NCBI RefSeq assembly: GCF_010672455.1
Contig: NZ_JAAHGO010000031.1
Coordinates: 1 to 64,000 of the forward strand
DNA length: 64,000 bases
From: Okeania sp. SIO2C9
Lineage (GTDB): Bacteria; Cyanobacteriota; Cyanobacteriia; Cyanobacteriales; Microcoleaceae
Reading direction: 5' to 3'
The notes under the pieces are model-generated. The model saw only the letters and a list, made by a program, of their open reading frames with translations, did not search any database and had not been told where the DNA came from. Below, one piece after another: positions 11,427 to 21,417 of this stretch. Within the stretch, counting starts at the first letter, position 1; the number at the start of each line of letters is the position of its first letter. The position numbers and the translations under genes were made by a program.

Positions 11427-12141
11427 CAGGACTTACGCAAATTGACTTTTAAAGCACCATTTGTAGGGGCGAATGGTATTGGCGTTCCACCAAGCTCCGA
11501 ATGGCGCCCTCCCTTGACCCGCTGATTTTTTTTGAGCTTCAGAAAATGAAAATGTTGTTGGTCTTCCACAGAGGGGCGTATAGATGGAAAGATTCGACCG
11601 CGGGAAAAACAAATATTTTTTGAGCTGCACAAAATGAATATATTTCTGTTATTGTTCCTGGGAAATATTCCTGAATACTTGATTGTCTGTGAACAATGAA
11701 TTTTGGTTGAATAAAAAGTCATGCATATGGGCGAAAAAATCATTAAACTATCTATGATATCACAGATATCACAAAAATTTTGAGGATGGAGCCGAAAATC
11801 CTTTCACGCGCTGATTTTTTTCTGGAGCTTCACAGAATGCAAAAGTTAGCGGTAACTAAACGTGGCGATCTAACAATCACGAATCTTCTGATTCTAATCT
11901 TGAAAGTAGGGGAGTATTTTTCAATCTTTATTCCTGTATTGCCTCTATTCCACTCCCGACCCGTAACTCAAAAATTTTTACGCGGGCTAAAGATACCACT
12001 CAGGGGCTCTATAAACACTCAAACGAGCGTCAGGGATTAATTCTGACTTCTGACTTCTGACTTGCGCGTAGCACTATTAGGCCCCTTTTTACGGTAATCT
12101 AGAAAGAATGACCACAATTATTTACTCGAAATTATTAAGAT
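11427..12141. other. intergenic debris upstream of hemC
   Basis: No convincing gene. The frames that stay open (for example about 11426-11743 on the minus strand and 11780-12040 on the plus strand) lack family resemblance and ribosome binding sites. TCAGGACTTACGCAA at 11426-11440 is the inverse (14/15) of 13298-13312 beyond hemC. A GTAGGGGCGAATGG half-palindrome lies at 11462. Two similar GCTGATTTTTTT...GAGCTTCA segments occur at about 11520 and 11809. A 7-bp CTGACTT array ends the region near 12065. Confidence 0.5.
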
Positions 12142-13104
12142 ATGACAGTATCTGCCCCTACTCGTACCGTTCGGATCGGTTCCCGCAAAAGTCAACTCGC
12201 TTTAGTTCAAACTTATTGGGTACAAGAACAACTCCAGAAAAATTTCCCAAATATCACATTTGAAGTCCACACTATGTCTACTCAAGGGGACAAAATTCTA
12301 GATGTGGCCTTAGCAAAAATTGGGGATAAAGGACTTTTTACCAAGGAACTAGAGTTGGGAATGCTGCAAAACGAAACTGATTTGGCAGTTCATTCTCTCA
12401 AAGACCTACCCACCAATCTGCCAGAGGGTTTAGTTTTAGGTTGTGTCACCGAACGAGAAAACCCGGCAGATGCTTTAGTAGTCCATGAAAAGTTTAAAGA
12501 TAAACAACTTGAAGCTTTGCCAGAAGGTGCTGTTATTGGTACATCTTCCTTGAGACGTTTGGCACAACTCCGCCACCATTACCCCCATTTTGAATTTAAG
12601 GATGTTCGTGGTAATCTCAATACTAGACTAGCAAAATTGGATGCTGGAGAGTATGATGCCCTAATCTTAGCTTTTGCTGGTTTGCATAGATTAGGTATGG
12701 GCGATCGCATTCATCAAGTTATACCACCAGAAGTTTCTCTTCATGCTGTTGGACAAGGTGCTTTAGGAATAGAATGTCGTGCGGGAGATAATGATATTCT
12801 TGATATATTGAAGAGTTTGGAACATACTTCCACGGCTCAGAGATGTTATGCCGAACGTGCTTTTTTGAGAGAGCTGGAAGGTGGGTGTCAAGTACCTATT
12901 GGTGTCAATACTAAAATAGAAGGGGAACAACTGACTTTAACTGGTATTGTTGCTAGCTTAGATGGTCAGAAATTAGTTAAAGATGTTGTTACTGGTGGTG
13001 TTAATGATGCAGAACAAATAGGTACTGAATTAGCTCAAAAATTGAGAAAACAAGGTGCCCAAGAAATCTTAGATGAAATTTTGGCAGAAATTGACCGTAG
13101 TTAG
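12142..13104 (+). CDS. hemC: hydroxymethylbilane synthase (porphobilinogen deaminase)
   Basis: 320 residues, full length for the family. It polymerises four porphobilinogen molecules into hydroxymethylbilane in the cytosol, feeding haem and chlorophyll synthesis. Visible signatures are [14 protein letters not shown] at the N terminus, [10 protein letters not shown]-like [12 protein letters not shown], the VHSLKDLP loop, [21 protein letters not shown], and the dipyrromethane cofactor site [11 protein letters not shown] with Cys249. The ATG at 12142 gives the canonical N terminus. The gene stands alone. A strong hairpin follows 12 nt after the stop. Confidence 0.97.
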   Translation: MTVSAPTRTVRIGSRKSQLALVQTYWVQEQLQKNFPNITFEVHTMSTQGDKILDVALAKIGDKGLFTKELELGMLQNETDLAVHSLKDLPTNLPEGLVLGCVTERENPADALVVHEKFKDKQLEALPEGAVIGTSSLRRLAQLRHHYPHFEFKDVRGNLNTRLAKLDAGEYDALILAFAGLHRLGMGDRIHQVIPPEVSLHAVGQGALGIECRAGDNDILDILKSLEHTSTAQRCYAERAFLRELEGGCQVPIGVNTKIEGEQLTLTGIVASLDGQKLVKDVVTGGVNDAEQIGTELAQKLRKQGAQEILDEILAEIDRS

Positions 13105-13424
13105 TTTTGATATACTCCCGACGTTGCGCTTACGCGACAACGCGGGATTCTTCAGCCTTAAATGTTTTGTTGATGACGTGATCGCGTAGCCCAACAAAAG
13201 TTCTCTGGCCACAGTATAACATAGTTTTACGGCACTGGTCAAATTTACTAACTAAATATAGACATATCATAGTTATTAAACACTATATATAGTGTACTTG
13301 CGTAAGTTCTGATATATTAACCGTGGCAGAATAATATATTTAAAATTCGTCATGGCGGGTTTTAAATATAAATAGCTAGGTATAACAATTTTTGCCCAAC
13401 CTTGAAACCCGCCCCGACACTTTT
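13105..13424. other. gap after hemC with hairpin related to an IS200/IS605-type right end
   Basis: The hairpin at 13117-13146 pairs CCCG with CGGG and CGTTG with CAACG. Its reverse complement, with flanking GGATTCTTCAGCC, matches 55818-55847 at 27 of 30 positions and resembles right ends of TnpB-type elements in minus orientation. It could also act as the hemC terminator, although no T run follows. TTGCGTAAGTTCTGA at 13298-13312 is an inverted partner of 11426-11440. Nothing else is evident. Confidence 0.55.
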
Positions 13425-14831
13425 TCATATTTGTAGAATTACTCGTGCCAAGTTGAAATAAATCAAAACACCGAGAACATCTACAGCAGTAGTAATAAAC
13501 GGTGCTGACATTAAGGCGGGGTCTAACCCAAATGAACGAAACAAGAATGGCAAAGATGAACCAGCAACAGAAGCCAAAATTGAGATTGCCAGCAAACTTA
13601 CACCCACTGTCACTGACACTTCTAAATTACCATTGACAATAAACAGGAAAGCCCAAACTGTTGCTAACAAACCGAGAACACTCCCAAGTATTGCGCCAGC
13701 AGCAGCTTCACGCAGAATCACTTTAAATGGCCCTATTTTCCAAATTTCATCGGTATTCATACCTCTAATCACAACAGTGGAAGATTGCGCTCCCACATTC
13801 CCTCCAGTACCAGTCAACAATGGAATAAATGCTGCTAAGGCCACTACTTTTTTCAGAATATCTTCTTGCGCTGTAATAATTCCACCCGTCACACTATTTG
13901 TCAGCAGTAACACAAATAACCAGACCACTCTTCTGCGAGCAGCAGTAAATAGATTTACCTGGAAATAGTTATCACCTTCAGACTGTACGCCACCTAGAGC
14001 ATAAATATCTTCGGTAGTTTCCTGTTCCAAGATATCGAGAACATCATCAATGGTAATGATACCCACCAGTCGTTGTTCGCTATCTACTACTGGTATTGCC
14101 AAAAAGTCGTAACGCTGAATAATACGAGCAACTTCTTCTTGGTCAGTACCAGTTTGCACGCAGACAAAATCACGACTCATAATTTCGCTGATGCTTTGGT
14201 TTAGTTGAGAAGTGACTAAATCTCGCAATGACAGAATACCTGTGAGATGACGGTTAGTGTCAGTGACATATAGAGAATAAACTGTCTCAGTAACGTGAGC
14301 TAATGAGCGAATACGTTCTAAACTTTGGGCAACAGTATATTCCTCTTTGAGGGAGATGTATTCCGGAGTCATTATCCGTCCTGCGGTTCCGGAGTTATAA
14401 CCCAGAAGTTGCGCTGTAGCTTGGCGTTCAGCAGGGCTAAGTTGACCTAATAAACGCCTGACAACAGCTGCGGGTAATTCTTCAAAGAGTTTAGCGCGGT
14501 CATCAGGTGACATTTTATCAACAATATCTATGACTTCTTGACGTTTGAATTTTTCACACAGAGACTGTTGTACGCTGGAGTCTAGTTGTTCATAGACTTC
14601 GATCGCTTCACGTTTAGAAAGCAAGCGAAATGCGATGACTTGCATTGTTTCTGGTAAACCTTCGATCGCTTCGGCAATATCAGCTGGTTGTACAGGAACT
14701 AACATCGCTTTAGCTCCAGATAAGTTATCTTGTTCTAGCAGAGCTTGAAGTTGCGATCGAACTAACTCCCGTAATTCTTGACGAGAAATAGTAGCTATGG
14801 AAGGGGATGAATAGTTATTATCTTCAGTCAA
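13425..14831 (-). CDS. mgtE: magnesium transporter MgtE
   Basis: 468 residues. An N-terminal helical MgtE_N superhelix (about 30-130, LLEQDNLSGAKAMLVPVQPADIAEAI) is followed by two CBS domains (about 135-270, including MTPEYISL and GIITIDDVLDIL). Five membrane helices lie at about 285-468, with the pore-family motif TGTGGNVGAQSST. Family members are homodimeric Mg2+ channels gated by Mg2+ binding between the N domain, the CBS domains and a connecting helix. The gene is on its own, convergent with hemC. No M-box leader was seen upstream. Confidence 0.95.
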   Translation of the reverse strand: MTEDNNYSSPSIATISRQELRELVRSQLQALLEQDNLSGAKAMLVPVQPADIAEAIEGLPETMQVIAFRLLSKREAIEVYEQLDSSVQQSLCEKFKRQEVIDIVDKMSPDDRAKLFEELPAAVVRRLLGQLSPAERQATAQLLGYNSGTAGRIMTPEYISLKEEYTVAQSLERIRSLAHVTETVYSLYVTDTNRHLTGILSLRDLVTSQLNQSISEIMSRDFVCVQTGTDQEEVARIIQRYDFLAIPVVDSEQRLVGIITIDDVLDILEQETTEDIYALGGVQSEGDNYFQVNLFTAARRRVVWLFVLLLTNSVTGGIITAQEDILKKVVALAAFIPLLTGTGGNVGAQSSTVVIRGMNTDEIWKIGPFKVILREAAAGAILGSVLGLLATVWAFLFIVNGNLEVSVTVGVSLLAISILASVAGSSLPFLFRSFGLDPALMSAPFITTAVDVLGVLIYFNLARVILQI

Positions 14832-15137
14832 AGTTAACCCTCCTAATATATAGATTGCTGAATCTAGTTTAGAGGCTAAATGAACTTTTTGCTCGTTACC
14901 AGGTAATCATATTATGTCCGGTAGCATCGGTATTGTATAGCAAAGGTAAGGAAGAAGGAAGAAGGAAGAAGGAAGAAGGAAGAAGGAAGAGGCAGGATGG
15001 CTTAATTTCTTCTTCCTGTTTTTTTATAGAACCCATTTGGTACTGGAGTTTAGACTAAATAGTTGAATATAAAATCAAGGAAAGGATTGAAAAAATTTAG
15101 ACCATCAACAAATGTGAAAAACAAATTTTGAAATCAA
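14832..15137. repeat. gap with heptamer array and a solitary family-B-like end
   Basis: TATTATGTCCGGTAGCATCG at about 14912 matches the left terminal sequence of family B elements, but no right end is found. A GAAGGAA heptamer array of about six copies follows at 14946-14991. The rest is AT-rich without recognisable genes. Confidence 0.7.
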
Positions 15138-15476
15138 TTAAGCTGATGTAGCTTTTTTTGTGTTTTTTTTCTGACTTTCAAACTTACCCTTACCTTTTTT
15201 GACTATCGGGTATGGTTTTCTTTTGCTACGAACTTGACCTTTCTTCAACCCTGGAGATTTTCCACGGGGTTTAGGAGGAGATGCTGGTGTTCCAATGATA
15301 GCAATAACTGCTCCAAACCCCTGATCCACCCTTCCGGGAGTCAAATTAATCTGTGATTTCTGCCAAGGTAAGGGATGATCCACTATGCTCCCACGAGCTA
15401 ACCATAACTCCCAAGTGAGCATGGGCATGAAATCACTCCATCGGTCACATTGCTCTTTAGTACCGAAGTTGGGCAA
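15138..15476 (-). pseudogene. C-terminal fragment of a cyanobacterial putative transposase
   Basis: 112 residues that look like the tail of a larger transposase. They contain DRWSDFMPMLTWELWLAR and then a Pro/Lys-rich, very basic terminus (PPKPRGKSPGLKKGQVRSKRKPYP). The apparent start is an internal TTG directly after an in-frame stop (TAG). The conserved N-terminal and catalytic parts are absent. The break lies within 15477-15491, exactly where the RTX gene on the other strand is also truncated. This fits an insertion followed by deletion. The assignment to a transposase tail is from memory of such proteins. Confidence 0.65.
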
Positions 15477-15491
15477 AGTCTAATGTAACCT

Positions 15492-16546
15492 TTGTTTACA
15501 AAAGCGATACCAGTGTTCAAAGGAGAAGCAGGTAACGACCAACTCTACGGCATGGGAGGCCAAGACAACCTTTCTGGAGAAGATGGTAATGATACTCTTG
15601 ATAGTGGAGATGGTGATGACAACCTAGAGGGTGGTGAAGGAGATGATGAACTTACAGCAGGAAAAGGCGAAGACCAACTTTATGGTAAAGCAGGTAATGA
15701 TACTTTAGATGCAGGAGATGGTCACGACTATCTGGAAGGTGGGGAAGGTGATGATGAAATTACAGCAGGTGAAGGTGATGACCAAGCTTACGGAGGTGCT
15801 GGTAGCGACAGTATTAATGGTAACGCAGGTAACGACTTACTTGATGGTGAAGAGGGTGATGATGTCATTGAAGGAGAAGATGGAGATGATTACATTCTTG
15901 GTGGGGAAGGTGATGATGAGTTAAGTGCTGGTGCAGGCAATGACTTGTTAGAAGGTGGTGAGGGTAACGACTCCTTACCTTACATGGCAATGAGGGTGAT
16001 AATATTCTTGATGGTGGGGAAGGTGATGATGAGTTGTATGGTGGCAGTGGTAGCGATACATTTGTATTGCAGCAAGGTGCAGGGTATGATTCAATTTATA
16101 ATTTCCAGGTGGATGATGATTTCTTTGAGTTAATAGATTTGACTTTTGAGGAGTTAAAAATTCCTGAGGGAACGGAGTCGAGTGATCATGCTGTGATTAG
16201 GGTTTTGGATAGTGGGGAACAACTTGCTTTTGTGGAGGGTGTGAAAGCTGATGAGTTGACTGCTTTTCATTTCTTCCCCTTTGGCAGTGACGAGGTTGAG
16301 TTGCAAACTTTGGAAACTGATGATGATTCTGTTACAGATGAGGATAATATTGCTGTTGATCCTGAGTCTTTAGAAACTGATGATGATTCTGTTACAGATG
16401 AGGATGATATTGCTGTTGATCCTGAATCTTTAGAAACTGATAATGATTCTGTTACAGATGAGGATAATATTGCTGTTGATCCTGAATCTTTAGAAACTGA
16501 TAATGATTCTGTTACAACTGTGGAAGCGATCGCTCACCATCATTAA
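15492..16546 (+). pseudogene. RTX (haemolysin-type Ca2+-binding repeat) protein, 5' truncated and frameshifted
   Basis: It encodes about 18 nonapeptide RTX repeats (GNDTLDAGDG, GGEGDDELS type), then a non-repeat region (FVLQQGAGYDSIYNFQ) and 3.4 copies of an exact 60-bp repeat at about 16311-16515 (20 residues, ETDDDSVTDEDNIAVDPE), ending AIAHHH. Such proteins bind Ca2+ and leave the cell by type I secretion. Two lesions are visible. First, there is no proper start: the reading frame begins with TTG just after a stop, beside the transposase stump. Second, CCTTA is duplicated at 15973-15977 and 15978-15982. Deleting one copy rejoins GGEGNDSL to HGNEGDNILDGGEGDD and the downstream frame. It is probably not expressed as a functional protein. 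Confidence 0.85.
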
Positions 16547-16772
16547 AATCATTACAATTCCAATAAACCAGAGATTTTATTTGAGAAAAGGCCAGTATTT
16601 TTTACACCCTTTTCCCATCTTTAACCTAATGTATTCTTTGAAATTGTTTCAAATATGATGGGATTTTTTTTGTATAAAAAAGCACTTAAATAATAGTGTT
16701 TATACTTAAAATAACACAAACAAAATAAAAGCTAAAACTGTTGTAAATACTTAATTTAAAATCAAATAACCT
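16547..16772. other. AT-rich gap after the RTX pseudogene
   Basis: I see no gene and no clear terminator. The segment is about 75 percent AT and leads into the 24-bp direct repeat at 16773. Confidence 0.5.
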
Positions 16773-16820
16773 GATTGGGTGATAAATAATTCACCCGATT
16801 GGGTGATAAATAATTTACAT
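16773..16820 (+). promoter_or_regulatory. two 24-bp direct repeats upstream of the PEP-CTERM protein gene
   Basis: GATTGGGTGATAAATAATT occurs at 16773 and again at 16797, in 24-bp units that agree at 21 of 24 positions. The pair ends 56 nt before the ATG at 16877. The position and roughly two-turn spacing suit a regulator binding side by side on one DNA face. This is an inference and no regulator is identified. Confidence 0.4.
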
Positions 16821-16876
16821 TTTTTTGAATATACTGAGAACAGTAAACAAAAGAAATTATTCGGAAGTCTTAAATT

Positions 16877-19471
16877 ATGAAAAAAGTTTATACAACTACT
16901 ACCAGTTTCGCGATCGCTGCCTTACTATTAAATGGAGCAGGACAAAGCGCACAGGGTATAGGTTTGACAAGTGGAATGTTTAGCCTATTTCTAGAATGTA
17001 ATAATGATGGAACTGCTTTATTCTTGGACTCTCAGAATGGATGGCAATACAGTCAAGATGCCATTGGAGACATGACCGACGGCAGCACCTACGATATTAC
17101 TGGAATGGGAGTTTTCCAAAGCGGTAATGAAGTCTTCGTTGCTATTGGCAGTAACTTACCCGGAACGGGTGCAGGTTACGACCGCAAAGTCGATCCAATT
17201 TTCCACGGTGACTTATTCTTTACCCCAGGTGGTGACAACTTCCAAGACTCCATGGAATCCGGAAATCTCTACGGTATTCACTTCTCTGGTAGTTCAGATT
17301 CTGGAGCTCATGCAGGATTAGGTGTATATCAGAACGTAGCAGCAAAAGGTGTGGGTATGAATAACTTTGGGCATCGTACCTATAATAACTATGCTGCCAT
17401 GGTTGATTCTAGCAGCAGTAACTTCTACGGCGACCTCGGTGTTAATAACTCTTACTTTAACGGCGATGGCACTGGCTACAACGTAATTTCTGGAGGCAAA
17501 AAAGTGGAGGACGATGGCTTTGAAATGTTGACTCTCGACGACCTCACTGCAGTAGGACTCGATAGAAATACAGTCCGTGGCAGCGAAATTTTAGGCTTTA
17601 AATTTAACCTTGATGCCATAGTTCCTCCAGAACCCGCACCACTACCAAAAGATATCGGCACTCTGAAAGGCATTGCTGAAGGATATGACTTCGACTGGGG
17701 TTCCCAAGGTTGGGATGGAGAATTGGCAGCTTACGACACTAATATCGCCGAGCAACAAGAGCAAGCCAACACTTACCAAGGTCAAGCCAACACTTACCAA
17801 GCACAAGCTAATGCTCACCAAACACAGGCAGACATCTATGATACCCGCAGTCAAACTGCAAGTGAAGAAGCCGAGAAACTGAAACAAGAGCGCAATGACC
17901 GCAACAGTGAACTATGGCGAGCTGCTAGATACAGTCCTGGCGGAGAAGCCAACAATGTAGTTAAAAGAGAGCGCAACGACCGTAACAAAATCCTCAAACA
18001 AATTGATGAAGTCAACGAAATAATCGACGAAATTCCTGGACAGATCGCTGATGCTATAGATGAACGTGATGCACTAACAACTAGATTGAATGAGGTTCCT
18101 AGCGAAGCAGAAGCGATCGCTATAGCTAGGAGAAATCCAAATGGAAACATTGAGCAAGCTTACGAAGCTGTTGCAGAACTTGCCCCCAAAAAAGAAGCTT
18201 GGGAAGTATACAAGCAAGAAAATAACTGGGACAATCTGGAATTACCTCAACAGCTTGCTGTGCAAGAAGCCTACGGTGGTGATTGGATAGAACTGCGTGG
18301 TGACGGCAGCCCAGCCAAGCAAGAGCAGGAGTTGACTCTGTTTAGCCAGGTTTTAGCCGACTTTGAATCTGAAGTTGAACAGGACCGGCAAGCAGAAATT
18401 CAGCAATACCAGACACAAATTAACCAGAAGCAAAATAATATAGATGACTTGTTAACAGAACTTAATGATGCTGAAGCTCTCAAGCCACAACTGGAGAATA
18501 ATCTAGAGAATTTCTACACAACCAACGACCTGCGCGATCAACTTGAAGCAGTTAAAGCTAATGCAGAACAGGAACGAGCAGCTATTGACACTGACAACAG
18601 CCTCAACGATACCCAGAAAGAGGAACTCCGTGCCTTTTACGAAACCGATATTGCTCGCACCCAAGCACTCATCAATGAAATTGACAACTCCCAGGAGTCT
18701 CTAGATACTCTTTTTGATGGAGCTGACCAATATTTCAAGAATGTCTTGAGAGCAGATGCTAAAAATAGCGATAGCCCAATATTTGATGATAATGGCAATC
18801 AAGAGGTCTATGGTCCTGATGAGGTAACTGTGCAGGTTCCAGTTTACGATGAAGAAACCGGTGAATTTGACGGCTACGAGACCAAAGTTTTGGCTGAAGA
18901 GAGGGCACCGATGGTTGTAGAGGGGGCACCGAAAACCGTTGCTAGCGAATATGCTCGCCTCAGTGCTGAATCAAGACTATTTAACAATGCTCGCAAAGAC
19001 AGAATTCAAGAACAAGAGAATAATGAAATTGCTCGCGACAACGAACTTGCTGCTAAGGAAGAAGATATCAACAGTCGCAACCAGGCATTGAACAATAGGA
19101 ATAACAGTTTAGCACAGCAACAGGAGCAAATTAACCTGAGAGATGAACTGCTCTTGGAAATTGAAACACAAATAGCCCAAGTTCGTGACGAAGCAATTGC
19201 ACAGGAAAGACGGGAGCAGATGAGCGAATCTCTAGCTGCTGCTGAAGTAGAAAATCAGAAAGAACAAGAGCTTGAGGAACGTTATGGCGCACGGACTATC
19301 GATAATCCTGGTGGCATTCCTACCTCTCCTGAAGAAGTGATGGCTGCTCAAGGAGTGATACCTGGTGAAGAAGTGATAGCTATGGATGTGCCTGAACCGT
19401 CTTCAGTCCTGGGTTTAATTGCTGCTATCGGAAGTGGTTTTGCTGCTCTGCGTCGCCATCGTCAAGACTAA
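16877..19471 (+). CDS. exosortase-dependent (PEP-CTERM) surface protein with long coiled coil
   Basis: 864 residues. A signal peptide (about 1-27, MKKVYTTTTSFAIAALLL) precedes a beta-rich domain (about 28-248: GMGVFQSGNEVFVAIGSNLPG, YGIHFSGSSDSGA) that resembles the XDD3-type exosortase-dependent domain. A Pro-rich hinge (PPEPAPLPKD) and about 550 residues of charged coiled coil (about 275-800, with YQGQANTYQAQANAHQTQA heptads) follow. The C terminus is VPEPSSVLGLIAAIGSGFAA with RRHRQD, a textbook PEP-CTERM sorting signal (VPEP, hydrophobic helix, basic tail). Family knowledge predicts recognition by an exosortase and anchoring or release at the surface. No exosortase is in the window. GGAAG lies about 12 nt before the ATG. 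The coiled coil suggests a stalk or filament. Confidence 0.85.
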   Translation: MKKVYTTTTSFAIAALLLNGAGQSAQGIGLTSGMFSLFLECNNDGTALFLDSQNGWQYSQDAIGDMTDGSTYDITGMGVFQSGNEVFVAIGSNLPGTGAGYDRKVDPIFHGDLFFTPGGDNFQDSMESGNLYGIHFSGSSDSGAHAGLGVYQNVAAKGVGMNNFGHRTYNNYAAMVDSSSSNFYGDLGVNNSYFNGDGTGYNVISGGKKVEDDGFEMLTLDDLTAVGLDRNTVRGSEILGFKFNLDAIVPPEPAPLPKDIGTLKGIAEGYDFDWGSQGWDGELAAYDTNIAEQQEQANTYQGQANTYQAQANAHQTQADIYDTRSQTASEEAEKLKQERNDRNSELWRAARYSPGGEANNVVKRERNDRNKILKQIDEVNEIIDEIPGQIADAIDERDALTTRLNEVPSEAEAIAIARRNPNGNIEQAYEAVAELAPKKEAWEVYKQENNWDNLELPQQLAVQEAYGGDWIELRGDGSPAKQEQELTLFSQVLADFESEVEQDRQAEIQQYQTQINQKQNNIDDLLTELNDAEALKPQLENNLENFYTTNDLRDQLEAVKANAEQERAAIDTDNSLNDTQKEELRAFYETDIARTQALINEIDNSQESLDTLFDGADQYFKNVLRADAKNSDSPIFDDNGNQEVYGPDEVTVQVPVYDEETGEFDGYETKVLAEERAPMVVEGAPKTVASEYARLSAESRLFNNARKDRIQEQENNEIARDNELAAKEEDINSRNQALNNRNNSLAQQQEQINLRDELLLEIETQIAQVRDEAIAQERREQMSESLAAAEVENQKEQELEERYGARTIDNPGGIPTSPEEVMAAQGVIPGEEVIAMDVPEPSSVLGLIAAIGSGFAALRRHRQD

Positions 19472-19832
19472 ATTATGGCAGTCGAAGGGAAGGTAGCGGA
19501 CATATCAAAGGAAAGGGTGCAGACATATCAAAAGTTTAAAATTCAGACAATGCAATATTTTTCGCTCCTTCGGTCTTTCATTCTTCGTTTTACTATCAGC
19601 AGATTTTCTACTCAGGCAAGACATTAGGTAGAAATGGAATAAAAATCTACTTTAAGACTGAAATTAATATTTGACTAATTATGCTCTAATTATTATTTTT
19701 TTATTAGCTTTGATTTAAGATATTTAGGTTTGTGTGTAATTTTATTTAATCGGAAGGAGAGAGTTATATTATATCTGCTTAATTGCTGATAAAAAACTTT
19801 CTCCTTCCTGTTTTATGATCTATATTACTATT
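19472..19832. other. gap after the PEP-CTERM protein gene
   Basis: GGACATATCAAAGG and CAGACATATCAAAAG (about 19498-19535) are close direct repeats. The second, with TTTAAAATTCAGACAATGCA, resembles segments at about 46315-46345, 46560-46600 and 49079-49115 (TATCAAAAGCTTAAAAC...CAACGC). This is a small dispersed repeat. No gene is evident. Confidence 0.45.
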
Positions 19833-20088
19833 TAGGGCTTGCTGAAAAAGTCTTTTTGTTGAGGTAGGGAGTAGGGAGTAGGGAGTAGGGAGTAGTTAAG
19901 AGTAAGGAGTTTAGGGGAGTTATAGAGGAAGTAGTCGTTCATAATGGTTTCTTGATTTGTCTGCCATAATCATCCCAAAATACTAGCATGCATGAGCTTT
20001 TCGGTCTAAAAAGCTTGCACTTTTTAAAGGCAAAAAAAAGCTGAAACCAATATCAGTCAATGCTTTGATATTTAATCAGCAAACCCTA
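19833..20088. repeat. family C element, copy 1
   Basis: Bounded by TAGGGCTTGCTGA and TCAGCAAACCCTA (inverted, one mismatch). The inside left end reads AAAAAGTCTTTTTG and a GTAGGGA heptamer array occupies about 19863-19897. The right part (GATATTTAATCAGC) is shared with 38542-38753. It is probably a non-autonomous IS derivative. Confidence 0.7.
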
Positions 20089-20138
20089 TTTATTTACTAA
20101 GTATTGAAGCTCTTATATTTTGAAGGATTTAACTGAAT

Positions 20139-21014
20139 TTATCTCTTCAATTTTTTCTTACTTTTAGCAACTATTCTCGAACCATATTTATTAGCCCAAA
20201 TTTGAGTAAATTCTGCCCCAAAAAATAGAATTTGCCACGAGTAATTAATCCATAATAATAGTACTACCAAAGAACCCGCAACACCATAAGCTGAACCTAC
20301 TCCACTATTACCTAAATATAATCCGATTAAACTTTTACCAACTGTGAATAATACAGCAGTCATTCCTGAACCGATCCAAACATCACTCCAGGCTATTTTT
20401 ACATCTGGCAAAAATTTATAAATTCCAGCAAATAATAACATTACTATACCAAAGGAAATAGAAACATCAATCAGACTCCAAATACCATCCGGAGTATTGA
20501 GTATTTTATTAAGCCATTGATTAATTGCCGTTAATACAGCACTAGCTACCAATAATAAAATTAATACTAAACCCGCACCTAAGACCATCCCTACTGACAA
20601 CAAACGGTCTTGAATAAATCCGACAATACCACGGTCTGGTGGGGGTGAAACATTCCAAATCATATCTAAGGCAAGCTTTAATTGGGCAAATAAATTTGAT
20701 GCTCCCCAAAACAAGGTAGCGACACCGATGAGAGTGGCAATAATTCCTGACTCCGGACGAGAAATATTGATTACCAGTTGTTCAATGGTTTCTGCAATTT
20801 GCTTACCCATAAAATTTTCTAGTTGTGTAACTAACTCCCCTTCAGCAGCAGATTTGCCAAAGACAAAACCGGCGATCGCCACTGCAATAATAAATAATGG
20901 TGCGATAGAAAATAATGTATGATAAGTTAAAGCTGCGGCTAAAATTGGTGCTTTATCTTTTTGCCATTCTTGAACGGTTTTTTTGAGTAGTCGAAAGATT
21001 ATTTTAAAGTTCAC
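20139..21014 (-). CDS. YihY/virulence factor BrkB family inner-membrane protein
   Basis: 291 residues, usual length for the family. Six hydrophobic segments follow an amphipathic N terminus (FKIIFRLLKKTVQEWQKDKAPILAAALTYH). Family motifs are AAALTYHTLFSIAPL, LFWGASNLFAQLKLALDMIWNV and the C-terminal WINYSWQILFFGAEFTQIWA. The tail is very basic. The start is a GTG with AAGGA about 11 nt upstream. The family was once called RNase BN by mistake; its true function is uncertain, so none is asserted here. Confidence 0.9.
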   Translation of the reverse strand: MNFKIIFRLLKKTVQEWQKDKAPILAAALTYHTLFSIAPLFIIAVAIAGFVFGKSAAEGELVTQLENFMGKQIAETIEQLVINISRPESGIIATLIGVATLFWGASNLFAQLKLALDMIWNVSPPPDRGIVGFIQDRLLSVGMVLGAGLVLILLLVASAVLTAINQWLNKILNTPDGIWSLIDVSISFGIVMLLFAGIYKFLPDVKIAWSDVWIGSGMTAVLFTVGKSLIGLYLGNSGVGSAYGVAGSLVVLLLWINYSWQILFFGAEFTQIWANKYGSRIVAKSKKKLKR

Positions 21015-21094
21015 AACTTGAGTTTCCTTGATATAGTATACAAAAAAATATGGCGTTGCTGAAGAGCGTGTATGATATTAATTCTAATTACTTA

Positions 21095-21414
21095 TATCAA
21101 ATCCGTTTAATTCGGCACGTAAAAAATGTTCCATCTTCAACCATTACCGAATAATTAATAATTAATAATTAATAATTAATAATTAATAATTAAATAATTC
21201 TGGTTTAAAGCCTCCTCTTTTAAGGGGAAAAAAAAGAAATAATGTTTCCTTATATTCAATCAAGAACGGTTTTAACCAGAGGTAATTATCAATTATCCAT
21301 TATCCATTATCCATTAATGAACAAACATTTCTCGATCTCCCTATCTCCCTAACTCCCCTACTCCCCTACTCCCCTACTCACCATCTAATTACACCGATGC
21401 TACCGGATTTGATA
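21095..21414. repeat. family B element containing a family F module
   Basis: The ends TATCAAATCCG and CCGGATTTGATA are flanked by TTA at 21092-21094 and 21415-21417. Inside are an AATTAAT heptamer array (about 21148-21192), the family F module (about 21203-21322, with CTCTTTTAAGGGGAAAA and TTTTAACCAGAGGTAATTA) and an ACTCCCCT array (about 21348-21380). It is a composite, nested repeat. Confidence 0.75.
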
Positions 21415-21417
21415 TTA

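Noticed and set aside
13117-13146. Simple intrinsic terminator for hemC
   Set aside because: The hairpin is not followed by a T run and is better explained as a dispersed element end, though it may still act as a terminator.
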